Shown here: piece after piece, positions 16,983 to 24,590 of the stretch
Layout: the number at the start of each line of letters is the position of its first letter
Numbering within the stretch: position 1 is the first letter of the stretch
Origin: Flavobacteriales bacterium
GTDB taxonomy: Bacteria > Bacteroidota > Bacteroidia > Flavobacteriales_F > PHOS-HE28
Length of the DNA: 64,000 nt
Assembly: GCA_016715895.1 (NCBI GenBank)
Contig: JADJXH010000004.1
Span: 248,001-312,000, forward strand
Direction: 5' to 3'
Notes under the pieces: model-generated
What the model was told of the DNA's origin: nothing
Seen by the model: only the letters and a program-made list of their open reading frames with translations
The model's database searches: none
Translations under genes and position numbers: made by a program

Positions 16983-18086
16983 CGATATAGCGGACGATCG
17001 GCACGATCTGTGGATCTTGCCGAGGCATGCGCGAGAACGACTCCAGGAAGCTGTCGATGCCCGAGCTCAATGAGCGTCGTAGGCAGGCGGTGCAATGCAG
17101 GCTCAAGGGCATGGGCCTGAAGGAAACGGCCGAACTCTGTGGCATGTCCCGCAACACGGTGAACGAAGCCTGGCAACGGTACAAGGCCGGTGGCTGGAAG
17201 GCCATTCGTGTGTGGAAGACCGGTCGCCCGGTGGGCAAGGGACGCATCCTGACAAGTGAGCAGGAGAAGGAGACACAACGGCTGATCCGTGACAGAACGC
17301 CCGATCAGTTGAAAATGCCTTATGCGTTGTGGAACCGGCAAGCGGTGCGCGAGCTGATCGAGCGGCGCTACGACCGCAAGCTGGCCATACGCAGTGTGGG
17401 GCTCTATCTGGAGCGCTGGGGATTTACGCCGCAGAAGCCACTGCGCAAGGCCTACGAGCAGCGACCGGAGGCGGTGCGCAAGTGGCTGCACGAGGATTAT
17501 CCGGCCATCCGTGCACGTGCCAAGGCTGAAGGTGCCGTGATCCACTGGGGCGATGAGACCGGTCTGCGCAGTGATGACGTTCGCGGGCGCAGCTACTCCC
17601 TGCGAGGCCACACTCCCGTGGTCAGGGTGAACCACAACCGCCACGGCTGTTCGGTGATCTCCACGGTGACCAATCGCGGGGAAATGCGCTGGATGGTCTT
17701 CAAGGGCGCACTGAACAGCAGCATCCTGATCGGCTTTCTGAGAAGACTGGTCAAGGATAGCGACAACAAGGTGTTCCTGATCTTGGACAACCTCAGGGTC
17801 CACCACAGCAAGCCGGTCAAGGAATGGCTCGAGGAGCATCTGGAGAGCATCGAGGTCTTCCACCTGCCGAGTTATTCGCCCGAACTCAACCCGGTGGAAG
17901 TAGCGAACGCAGCGCTGAAGGATGCCGTCACCAAGCACGCTCCAGCACGCAAGAAGGGGCAGCTTGAACTCTTCACATCACGCTTCCTGCGTTCCCTCCA
18001 GCGACACCCCAAGCGCATCATCGCACTGTTCCAGAAAGACACCGTTCGTTACGCAGCCTGAGTCCAGATCATGAATGCCGGATCAA
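16971..18086 (+). mobile_element. IS630-family insertion sequence, intact
   Basis: The element is about 1.1 kb with one transposase gene. Its ends, read inward, are TTGATCCGGCAT on both sides, and each is flanked by TA (16969-16970 and 18087-18088), the dinucleotide target that IS630/Tc1-type elements duplicate. It has landed between the cupin gene and the fdsA-like gene, separating the cupin gene from its likely promoter and placing the IS right end about 65 bp before the fdsA -33 element. Intact ends and an undamaged transposase suggest a recent insertion. I cannot assign an ISfinder name. Confidence 0.85.
17027..18061 (+). CDS. IS630 family transposase
   Basis: This is a 344-residue single-frame transposase. 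The N-terminal ~75 residues form a helix-turn-helix region (MSRNTVNEAWQRYKAGG), followed by a winged-helix region. The DDE catalytic domain shows WGDETG near residue 178, LILDNLRVHH near 251 and the SYSPELNPVE motif near 290, giving the three acidic residues. It catalyses cut-and-paste movement of the surrounding element into TA sites. The start is an ATG 56 bp inside the left end. No frameshift is seen, so it is probably active. Confidence 0.92.
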   Translation: MRENDSRKLSMPELNERRRQAVQCRLKGMGLKETAELCGMSRNTVNEAWQRYKAGGWKAIRVWKTGRPVGKGRILTSEQEKETQRLIRDRTPDQLKMPYALWNRQAVRELIERRYDRKLAIRSVGLYLERWGFTPQKPLRKAYEQRPEAVRKWLHEDYPAIRARAKAEGAVIHWGDETGLRSDDVRGRSYSLRGHTPVVRVNHNRHGCSVISTVTNRGEMRWMVFKGALNSSILIGFLRRLVKDSDNKVFLILDNLRVHHSKPVKEWLEEHLESIEVFHLPSYSPELNPVEVANAALKDAVTKHAPARKKGQLELFTSRFLRSLQRHPKRIIALFQKDTVRYAA

Positions 18087-18090
18087 TAAG
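18075..18090. repeat. IS630 right inverted repeat
   Basis: ATGCCGGATCAATAAG pairs perfectly with the left repeat at 16967-16982. The outermost TA (18087-18088) is the probable target-site duplication. Confidence 0.85.
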
Positions 18091-18151
18091 CAATGCTGTG
18101 CAAGTCTCGCTCCACCGGCACTTCCATGCCCTCCTCATCCGAGGAGCAGGG

Positions 18152-18182
18152 TTCGAAGCTGGACGCGCCCTTTCTATCTTCG
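18152..18182 (+). promoter_or_regulatory. Putative promoter of fdsA-like gene
   Basis: TTCG (18152-18155), a 19-nt spacer and TATCTTCG (18175-18182) follow the Bacteroidota -33/-7 layout with one T-to-C change in each box. The ATG is 18 nt downstream. The IS630 right end lies about 65 bp upstream. Confidence 0.45.
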
Positions 18183-18200
18183 TGCGTTACGTATCTCGCC

Positions 18201-21065
18201 ATGAACCAGCCCCAGGCCAAGACCGGCACCTCCGCCCCTCCCGCCGCCAAGACCCAGTCCGCCCCGGCCTCCTCCAACAAGGCAGCCGTGGAGGTCGACC
18301 TCGCCTACATCGATGGTGTGGCCTACCCCATCCACAAGGGCGAAACGATGCTCGCCTTCCTGAAGCGGCACAAGGGTCCCAACCCGGTGCCCACGCTCTG
18401 CGACGCGCCCAACCTGGAGCCCTTCGGCAGCTGCCGCGTGTGCAGCGTGGAGGTGGCCCTTCAGGAGGACGGCCCCAGCAAGGTGATGGCCAGCTGCCAC
18501 ATCCCCGTGGGCAAGGGCATGTACATCACGGTGAACAGCCCGCGCATGGAGCGGCTGCGCAAGAACATCGTGGAGCTGGTGCTCACCGACTACGACACCG
18601 AGCGGCTGAAGACCGAGGACCACGGGCGGAACGAACTGTACAATGTCGTCCAGCAGATCGGCTTCGACATCGACAGCGTGCGCTACCCCAAGGGGAAGAA
18701 CCACCTCGACACGCCGATGGACACGAGCCATCCGTACATGGTGAGCGACCTCAGCGCGTGCATCAGCTGCTACCGGTGCGTGCGCGCGTGCGACGAGGTG
18801 CAGGGCGAGTTCGTGCTCACCATGGCCGGCCGCGGCTTCGACAACCACATCGTCAAGGGCACCAACGAAAGCTTCAAGGACAGCGATTGCGTGAGCTGCG
18901 GCGCCTGCGCACAGGCCTGCCCCACCAGTGCCATCACAGACGTGTTCCGCGCCAAGGAGACCAAGGCCGATGAAGTGGTGCGCACCGTGTGCACCTATTG
19001 CGGCGTGGGCTGCAACCTGGAGGTGAAGGTGAAGGACGGCAAGGTCGCCGGCATCACCGCACCGCTGGAGGCCGAGGCCAACCAGGGCCACACCTGCCTC
19101 AAGGGCCGCTACGCCTTCCGCTTCTACGACCACCCCGAGCGCTTGCGCACCCCGCTCATCCGCAAGAACGGCGAGCTCGTGCCCGCCACCTGGGACGAGG
19201 CCTACGACTTCATCGTGGACGGCTTCATCCGCATCCGCGAGCAACATGGTCCGGACGCGCTGGCCGGCGTGAGCAGCGCGCGCTGCCCCAACGAGGAGAA
19301 CTACCTCATGCAGAAGTTCTTCCGCGCGCAGGTGGGCACCAACAACATCGACGCGTGCGCGCGCGTGTGCCACAGCCCCACGGCCCTGGGCATGCAGAAG
19401 ACCTTCGGCACCGGCGCGGCCACCAACAGCATCGACGACCTGAAGGACACGCACACCATCATGGTGATCGGTGCGAACCCCACCGACGCGCACCCGGTGA
19501 CCGGCGCCAAGATCAAGCAGCAGATCATGAAGGGGAAGACCCTGATCGTGATCGACCCGCGCCGCACCGAGCTGGCCCGCTACGCCCACTACCACCTGCA
19601 GCTGAAGCCCGGCACCAACGTGGCCCTGCTGAACATGATGATGCACTTCATCGTCAAGGAGGGCTGGGTGAAGCAGGAGTTCATCGACCAGCGCACCGAG
19701 GGCTGGGCCGATTTCAAGAAGGAGATCCTCGCCGTGGACATCGACGCCATGGAGCGCGAGACCGGTGTGGACCGGAACCTGGTGCGTGAAGCCGCGAAAG
19801 CCTACGCCAGCTCGCCCGCCGCCATGAGCTTCCACGGCCTGGGCGTCACCGAGCACTACCAGGGCACCTTCACCGTGATGCAGATCGCCGACCTGGCGAT
19901 GATGACCGGCAACATCGGTCGCCGCGGCGTGGGCGTGAACCCGCTGCGTGGCCAGAACAACGTGCAGGGCGCGGCCGACATGGGCTGCCAACCCCACCAG
20001 GGGGCAGGCTACTTCGCGGTGGACGAGCCTGCGAACATCCGGATGTACGAGCAGTTCTACGGCGTGGAGCTGCCCCACCACGCGGGCAAGAAGATCCCGC
20101 AGATGTACGACGCCATGCTCGCGGGCACGCTGAAGGCCTTCTGGGTGGCGGGCGAGGACATGGCGCAGACGGACCCCAACACCCTGCACGTGCGCAAGGC
20201 CCTGGGCCAGCTCGAGCTCTTCGTGGTGCAGGAGCTCTTCATGACCGAGACCGCCAAGCTCGCCCACGTGGTGCTGCCCGCCAGCAGCTTCCTGGAGAAG
20301 AGCGGCACCTTCACCAACGGCGAGCGCCGCATCCAGCGCGTGAACGCCGTGGTGGAGCCCATCGAAGGCACCAAGAGCGACGGGCAGATCACCTGCGACA
20401 TCATGGAGCGCTACGCCGCGAAGACCGGCAGGCGCAGCGGCAACGCCAGCAAGGAGTACCACCCGAGATGGGTACTGGAGGAGATCAGCCGCATCGTGCC
20501 CTTCTTCGCCGGGGTGAAGTGGGACGAGCTGGGCGAGAACGGCAAGCAATGGCCCGTGAAGCCCGACGGCAGCGACACCAAGATCCTGCACGCCGACACC
20601 TTCAAGCGCGGCCTCGGCAAGTTCATCTTCAACCAATGGGAGAAGAGCCCCGAGGTGCGCGAGAACGAGAAGGACTACCCCTACATCATCACCACCAACC
20701 GCGAGCTGGAGCACTACAACTGCGGCGCCATGACGCGGCGCACCGGCAACGGCGAGATCCTCACCGAGGACGTGCTGCTGATCAACCCCGCCGACGCGGA
20801 GAAGAACGGCATCGCCGAGGGCGACATGGTGTGTGTGGAGAGCCCGCGTGGCAAGGTGGACATCAAGGCCCGCATCACCGACGAGGTGAAACCCGGCATC
20901 CTCAGCAGCACCTTCCACTTCCCGGAGATCATGCTCAACATCATCACCAGCAGCGTGAGCGATTCACTGGCGATGTGCCCGGAGTACAAGGTGGTGACGT
21001 GCAGGATACGCAAGGCGAAGAAGGCGCACCTCCGTCAGGCTGGAGAAGTGGTACTGAAAGCCTGA
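18201..21065 (+). CDS. fdsA: NAD-dependent formate dehydrogenase alpha subunit (FdsA-like)
   Basis: This 954-residue molybdenum/tungsten bis-MGD catalytic subunit interconverts formate and CO2. The domains in order are: a [2Fe-2S] ferredoxin (Cys67, 78, 81, 99); a NuoG-type His/Cys cluster region (100-150); a two-[4Fe-4S] ferredoxin domain (CISCYRCVRAC, then CVSCGACAQAC); the molybdopterin oxidoreductase N-terminal [4Fe-4S] site (CTYCGVGC); the catalytic domain with Cys390-His391 in ARVCHSP, cysteine rather than selenocysteine; and the dinucleotide-binding domain (residue ~820 onward). The start at MNQPQAK is chosen because it follows the promoter-like boxes, and homology begins soon after. 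FdhD and the Moco genes are elsewhere in the window. The last ~200 bp of this gene recur downstream at least four times. Confidence 0.93.
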   Translation: MNQPQAKTGTSAPPAAKTQSAPASSNKAAVEVDLAYIDGVAYPIHKGETMLAFLKRHKGPNPVPTLCDAPNLEPFGSCRVCSVEVALQEDGPSKVMASCHIPVGKGMYITVNSPRMERLRKNIVELVLTDYDTERLKTEDHGRNELYNVVQQIGFDIDSVRYPKGKNHLDTPMDTSHPYMVSDLSACISCYRCVRACDEVQGEFVLTMAGRGFDNHIVKGTNESFKDSDCVSCGACAQACPTSAITDVFRAKETKADEVVRTVCTYCGVGCNLEVKVKDGKVAGITAPLEAEANQGHTCLKGRYAFRFYDHPERLRTPLIRKNGELVPATWDEAYDFIVDGFIRIREQHGPDALAGVSSARCPNEENYLMQKFFRAQVGTNNIDACARVCHSPTALGMQKTFGTGAATNSIDDLKDTHTIMVIGANPTDAHPVTGAKIKQQIMKGKTLIVIDPRRTELARYAHYHLQLKPGTNVALLNMMMHFIVKEGWVKQEFIDQRTEGWADFKKEILAVDIDAMERETGVDRNLVREAAKAYASSPAAMSFHGLGVTEHYQGTFTVMQIADLAMMTGNIGRRGVGVNPLRGQNNVQGAADMGCQPHQGAGYFAVDEPANIRMYEQFYGVELPHHAGKKIPQMYDAMLAGTLKAFWVAGEDMAQTDPNTLHVRKALGQLELFVVQELFMTETAKLAHVVLPASSFLEKSGTFTNGERRIQRVNAVVEPIEGTKSDGQITCDIMERYAAKTGRRSGNASKEYHPRWVLEEISRIVPFFAGVKWDELGENGKQWPVKPDGSDTKILHADTFKRGLGKFIFNQWEKSPEVRENEKDYPYIITTNRELEHYNCGAMTRRTGNGEILTEDVLLINPADAEKNGIAEGDMVCVESPRGKVDIKARITDEVKPGILSSTFHFPEIMLNIITSSVSDSLAMCPEYKVVTCRIRKAKKAHLRQAGEVVLKA

Positions 21066-21068
21066 TCG

Positions 21069-21515
21069 ATGCGCATCTACATCGACACCTCGGTCTTCGG
21101 TGGTTGTTTCGACGAGGAGTTCGAGGAATGGTCCTTGAAACTCTTCGAGCTGGTCGCAACCGGCAAATACACGGTGGTGATCTCGGATGTGACCGAGGAT
21201 GAGTTACGGGATGCACCCGCACATGTCCGCGAAGTATTGAAGGACCTTTCGCAGAAGCAGTTGGAGGTGGTCAAACTCACGGAGGAGTCAAGAGCATTGG
21301 CCCATGCCTATGTCAAGGAGCGCATCGTCACCGCCAGGTGGAAGGCGGATACGGAGCACATCGCTGTCGCCACCATCGCCCAGGTTGACCTTCTGGTGAG
21401 CTGGAATTTCAAGCACATCGTGAATTACGACCGCATCCGGCTCTACAACGCTGTAAATTTGAAGCACGGCTACAAATTGCTCGAGATCCGTAGCCCAAGA
21501 GACCTGACCACATGA
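21069..21515 (+). CDS. PIN-domain toxin-like protein
   Basis: This 148-residue protein begins with MRIYIDTSVFGG, the first acidic residue of the PIN RNase fold, and has further acidic positions in DVTEDEL and TEHIAVATIAQVDLLVSWNFKHI, the typical PIN core. PIN toxins cleave RNA and are neutralised by a partner. The gene starts 3 nt after the fdsA-like stop and ends overlapping the next small gene by 4 nt. Codon use is less GC-rich than in the flanking metabolic genes, consistent with transfer. It is the first cargo between successive fdsA 3'-end copies. Confidence 0.78.
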   Translation: MRIYIDTSVFGGCFDEEFEEWSLKLFELVATGKYTVVISDVTEDELRDAPAHVREVLKDLSQKQLEVVKLTEESRALAHAYVKERIVTARWKADTEHIAVATIAQVDLLVSWNFKHIVNYDRIRLYNAVNLKHGYKLLEIRSPRDLTT

Positions 21516-21697
21516 ACACCGAAGCCAGAAAGAAGAAGCGCTTTGACGCCGTGGCCATGGTGCGCGAGATACGTGAGGCCCACTATCGCCGAGACACCGA
21601 CCCCAACTTCGATCCAGCGGAGTTGAAGCGCATCAAGGCAAAGTGGACCAAGTTGCTTGAGGAGGACCTGAAGGCGCGGGGTAAGAAAGCGGCTTAA
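21512..21697 (+). CDS. Probable antitoxin partner of PIN toxin
   Basis: This 61-residue, charged, helical protein (KKKRFDAVAMVREIREAHY) starts with a 4-nt ATGA overlap on the PIN gene. Small proteins of this form often accompany PIN toxins in Bacteroidota, but no named antitoxin family is recognised with certainty. The gene ends at 21697, and the first fdsA tail copy begins 2 nt later, so the toxin-antitoxin pair exactly fills the gap between two tail sequences. Confidence 0.6.
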   Translation: MNTEARKKKRFDAVAMVREIREAHYRRDTDPNFDPAELKRIKAKWTKLLEEDLKARGKKAA

Positions 21698-21699
21698 CA

Positions 21700-21950
21700 A
21701 CCGACGAGGTGAAGCCTGCCTACCGGCAGGCAGGCCCGGCATCCTCAGCAGCACCTTCCACTTCCCCGTGATCATGCTCAACATCATCACCAGCAGCGTG
21801 AGCGACAGCCTGGCGATCCCGTTAGGGCGGGACAGGTCGTGCCCGGAGTACAAGGTGGTGATCCCGCTGGGGCGGGACAGGCTGTGCAGGATCCGGAAGG
21901 CGCGGAAGGCGCACTTGAGGAAGGCCGGCGAAGTCCAGGTGAAGGCATGA
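21700..21950 (+). repeat. fdsA 3'-end copy 1 (degenerate)
   Basis: This copy matches fdsA from 20877 to its stop. It differs by a 20-nt palindromic insertion (GCCTGCC..GGCAGGC, 21714-21731 region) that breaks the frame, an E-to-V change, and two 24-nt segments (21816-21839 and 21861-21884) that each replace a single codon without shifting the frame. The remaining frame ends KKAHL-like as in fdsA, with TGA at 21948-21950. It is not a functional gene by itself. Confidence 0.9.
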
Positions 21951-22276
21951 GCTTGAGAGCACTGCTGACAGCGGTTCTAGCGCTATGCCTGATCGGGGCA
22001 ACGCTGCCATCGCACCCGCTTCATCTGTCCGGTACAGTTCGGTTCAAGAGTGAGCGAGTGGACTTACGCGTGGAAGGGCTCAGCCTCTTTGTGAAAGCAG
22101 GTGGTCGGATCCTTGCGAAGAGCGATGTTGATAAGGATGGTCGATACGCCATCAACTTTACTCCAGGTGACCAACCTACTGTCGACTTCTACTATGCGGG
22201 CCTTGGTCACGATACCACCTTCATCAGGTCCTTCACTCGTTTCGAGAGCGATGTATTGATCTGGAATATTGACTAA
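21947..22276 (+). CDS. Small secreted protein, unknown
   Basis: This 109-residue protein has a clear signal peptide (MSLRALLTAVLALCLIGATL). The mature part is beta-rich (LHLSGTVRFKSERVDLRVEG, then DKDGRYAINFTPG), resembling a carboxypeptidase-regulatory or other Ig-like beta-sandwich domain seen in Bacteroidota surface proteins. No enzymatic motif is visible. The ATG overlaps the stop of fdsA tail copy 1 by 4 nt, as if the tail's reading frame were still its upstream operon neighbour. The base composition is lower in GC than the core genes. Confidence 0.65.
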   Translation: MSLRALLTAVLALCLIGATLPSHPLHLSGTVRFKSERVDLRVEGLSLFVKAGGRILAKSDVDKDGRYAINFTPGDQPTVDFYYAGLGHDTTFIRSFTRFESDVLIWNID

Positions 22277-22320
22277 TGAGCACGCATTGGAACCTTAGTG
22301 CGCCTGCCTGCCGAAGGCAG

Positions 22321-22578
22321 GGCCAGGTGGACATCAAGGCCCGCATCACCGACGAGGTGAAGCCCGACATCCTCAGCAGCACCTTCCACTTCCCGGAGAT
22401 CATGCTCAACATCATCACATCAAGTGTGAGCGACTCACTGGCGAGCCAGCTTTGGCGGGACAGGTCGTGCCCGGAGTACAAGGTGGTGATCCCGCTTGGG
22501 CGGGACAGGCTGTGCCGGATCCGGAAGGCGAAGAAGGCGCATTTGAGGAAGGCGGGAGAGGTGGTGCTTAAGGCGTAG
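22321..22578 (+). repeat. fdsA 3'-end copy 2
   Basis: This copy matches fdsA from 20850 to the stop and keeps the reading frame throughout (VDIKARITDEVK near the start, GEVVLKA at the end). It carries two 24-nt in-frame replacements (22444-22467 and 22489-22512) at the same two codons as in copy 1. A micro-palindrome (22303-22321) sits exactly at its left edge. The frame runs back to an ATG at 22276, but that ORF is a fusion of repeat and tail and is unlikely to be a real gene. Confidence 0.9.
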
Positions 22579-22691
22579 GTTCTTGGGGCGTTCCGGCTCG
22601 AAGACTCGCCGTCGGGCCATCCGCTCGTAGTCCTCGCCGCCCTCGTTCCTCAGTCGGCTGTGGGCTTTCCGCTTCAATGCGTCGCGCGGCT

Positions 22692-22699
22692 TAGTTTTG
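22692..22699 (+). promoter_or_regulatory. -7 box TAGTTTTG before HTH-ImmA gene
   Basis: This is an exact TAnnTTTG match, 17 nt before the ATG at 22717. The -33 region offers only TTC at 22672. The surrounding DNA is noticeably AT-rich. Confidence 0.5.
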
Positions 22700-22716
22700 A
22701 CTTGAGCAATTGACCG

Positions 22717-23871
22717 ATGGCAAAGAAGCAGTACAAGGTTCCGGTTTCCGGGGTGGTGGCGCAGTACGCCAGGACGAGCCTTGGCCTATCGGTCGTGGAT
22801 GCCTGCAAGATGCTGGAGATTGAGGCTGAGGAATTGGAGGCCATTGAATCCGGTGTGGAGCAGCCAGGGATTTTCTTGCTCAAGTCGATGGCTAGGGTCT
22901 ACAAGCGGTCTTTGACTTTCCTGCTCCTCACCGAGGTGCCTTACGAGAAGCCGTTACCACGCGACCATAGGACAGCCGGCTCTGTCAAGCTTGACCATTT
23001 CCATTCGAAGACCATCCTTACAGTTCGGAAAGCCCGTACGCTCGCCATCTCTCAAATAGACCTGCTCAGGAACTTGAACTTGCCGGTGCCGGCGTTCAAG
23101 CACCGCTCGACGTTGCAGGATGATCCCAAGGCATTAGGACAAAAGCTGAGGCAACAGCTTGAGTTGTTCCACCTCCGCGAGGAGGGTATTACAGATGCGC
23201 AGGCCTTGGAACATACCATCGAAGCGGTCTCAGCTCTTGGCGTGCTGGTCTATCAACTGAGTCTGACCCAGGACGGCCTACGGGGCTTCTCCGTTTTGGA
23301 CGAGGAGGTACCGATCATCGTTCTGAAACGGCGAGGGGAAATGCCGACCGCGAGATTGTTCACGCTTTTCCATGAACTCGGTCACGTCATCCTTGGAGAA
23401 AGCGGCATGTGCGACCTGCACGCAGCAGATGGGGAGGCAATAGAACATTGGTGCAACAGCTTTGCCGCAGAGGTCCTGTTGCCGAGAGAGGAGCTGCGGC
23501 AACACACGGTGGTCGTTCAGCACCTCGCTGCAAATGCGGGTAAAGAGTGGGCAAGGGTGGAGTTGGCCAATATCGCCAAGGGATACCATGACGGCTTGGA
23601 GGTGGTATTGCGGGCATTGCTTTCTGAGAAGCTCACCACGCCAGAATTCTATGAGGAGCACCACCTGAAATGGAAAGAGAAAGCCTTTGGACGGGCAAAG
23701 AAGGGCCAGCCACGCGATACGATCAAAGGGAAAGTGCAGGAACGCGGACGTTCGTTCGTGCGCTTGATCTTCAATGCCTTTGACCGTGAACGGATCGGCG
23801 CCATTCAAGCCTCGCAACTCCTTGATGTGCCGATGGACCGCTTCTCCCAAGCCCGTCAACTGGTAGTATGA
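22717..23871 (+). CDS. HTH and ImmA/IrrE-type metallopeptidase (antitoxin/regulator)
   Basis: The N-terminal ~70 residues form an XRE-like helix-turn-helix (ARTSLGLSVVDACKMLEIEA). A central linker follows, then an ImmA/IrrE peptidase domain with the zinc motif HELGH (His219-His223) and a downstream FAAEVLLPREEL helix that supplies the third ligand. In this family the peptidase and HTH form a regulatory or antitoxin protein. It overlaps a PIN/DUF4411 gene by 4 nt, a recurring toxin-antitoxin arrangement. Codon use is less GC-rich than in the core genes. Confidence 0.85.
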   Translation: MAKKQYKVPVSGVVAQYARTSLGLSVVDACKMLEIEAEELEAIESGVEQPGIFLLKSMARVYKRSLTFLLLTEVPYEKPLPRDHRTAGSVKLDHFHSKTILTVRKARTLAISQIDLLRNLNLPVPAFKHRSTLQDDPKALGQKLRQQLELFHLREEGITDAQALEHTIEAVSALGVLVYQLSLTQDGLRGFSVLDEEVPIIVLKRRGEMPTARLFTLFHELGHVILGESGMCDLHAADGEAIEHWCNSFAAEVLLPREELRQHTVVVQHLAANAGKEWARVELANIAKGYHDGLEVVLRALLSEKLTTPEFYEEHHLKWKEKAFGRAKKGQPRDTIKGKVQERGRSFVRLIFNAFDRERIGAIQASQLLDVPMDRFSQARQLVV

Positions 23872-24388
23872 TGAACTTGTTCGATGAGGATGAGGCCATC
23901 TATGCGTTCGACAGTGATGCGTTGGTGACACTTGAGCGATACTACAGCGACCTATCCGTCTTCGATGCGCTTTGGCAGGACCTGGCATGGCTTTCCCTCG
24001 CAGGCCGCTTCAAAGTCATCGACTTCGTGTACGACGAGGTAGTGGATAGCTACAAGGGCGACCGGGGGTTCCTGAAGTCCTGGTTGAAGAAGCAGCGCAA
24101 ATACTGCTTCTGGGAAACCGATGAGAAGGCGATGATCTTATCGCAGCGGGTCATCAACGAGAATGTTAGGTCTGGGTTTCTGAAGCCTGGCAAACTGATT
24201 GGAGAGCGGGATGAGGCTGATCCATTCCTGATCGGGACGCTGCGGTAGAAGGTTTCATCATTGTCACCAAGGAGAAGACAACGGTCTCCAACAAGTTGCC
24301 GCAAGTGGCAGCGAAGTATGGTGCTCGCACCATCGGCATCGCGGACTTCTTGAAGGATCGCGGATTCAAGCTACAGCGCGGGTCTTAA
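23868..24388 (+). pseudogene. PIN/DUF4411 toxin, frameshifted near C-terminus
   Basis: The frame from 23868 encodes a DUF4411-like PIN protein (IYAFDSDALVTLERYY at the start; GERDEADPFLIGT near the end) but stops at 24246-24248. Reading from 24239 in the next frame restores the expected end (AAVEGFIIVTKEK, then ADFLKDRGFKLQ) up to a TAA at 24386-24388. Adding one base around 24236-24241 would rejoin the frames. It is the likely toxin partner of the upstream ImmA protein. This is either real inactivation, which would leave an antitoxin without its toxin, or a sequencing error. Confidence 0.75.
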
Positions 24389-24590
24389 ACTCCCCCGCTG
24401 CCGCGAGTCTGTGAATCGTGGCCTTCACCGCACCCCAGCCACCCCCTTCATCACCGCTGCGCTCATCCGTTAGGCTTGTTCGTCGTGCCGCAGTCCGACC
24501 GTGTGGTCGATGGTATGTACCGGCTTGCCCAGTACCATGATCGCTGAGGTCAAGTGCGTGGCCCCACCATTGGGAACGAACGTTCCGGGC
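24389..24590. other. Intergenic with micro-repeats
   Basis: No gene is seen. The stretch holds a diverged copy of the CCGCGGGTCT-type repeat (24397-24421) and a ~52-bp segment (24473-24524) that is repeated at 28749-28799. Confidence 0.6.
24473..24524 (+). repeat. ~52-bp repeat, copy A
   Basis: Similar to 28749-28799. The shared core includes GTGGTCGATG, then TATGTACCGGC. Both copies flank accessory cargo. No coding function is evident. Confidence 0.6.

Noticed and set aside
18140..18200. GGTTCGAA-like motif suggesting a tRNA T-arm upstream of fdsA
   Set aside because: No acceptor, D or anticodon stems can be drawn around it. It fits better as part of the -33 region.
18174..20918. 914-codon open frame on the minus strand opposite fdsA
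   Set aside because: High GC removes stop codons from the antisense frame. The composition is His/Val/Ala/Gly-rich without domains, and the plus strand encodes all FdsA motifs.
13825..21065. Assignment of the NuoEF- and NuoG-like proteins to respiratory complex I
   Set aside because: The catalytic Cys-His (ARVCHSP), the molybdopterin dinucleotide domain, the presence of fdhD, and the lack of other nuo genes favour formate dehydrogenase.
22276..22578. 100-codon ORF starting after the small secreted protein
   Set aside because: It is a chance fusion of a micro-repeat with fdsA tail copy 2. No independent gene features are seen.
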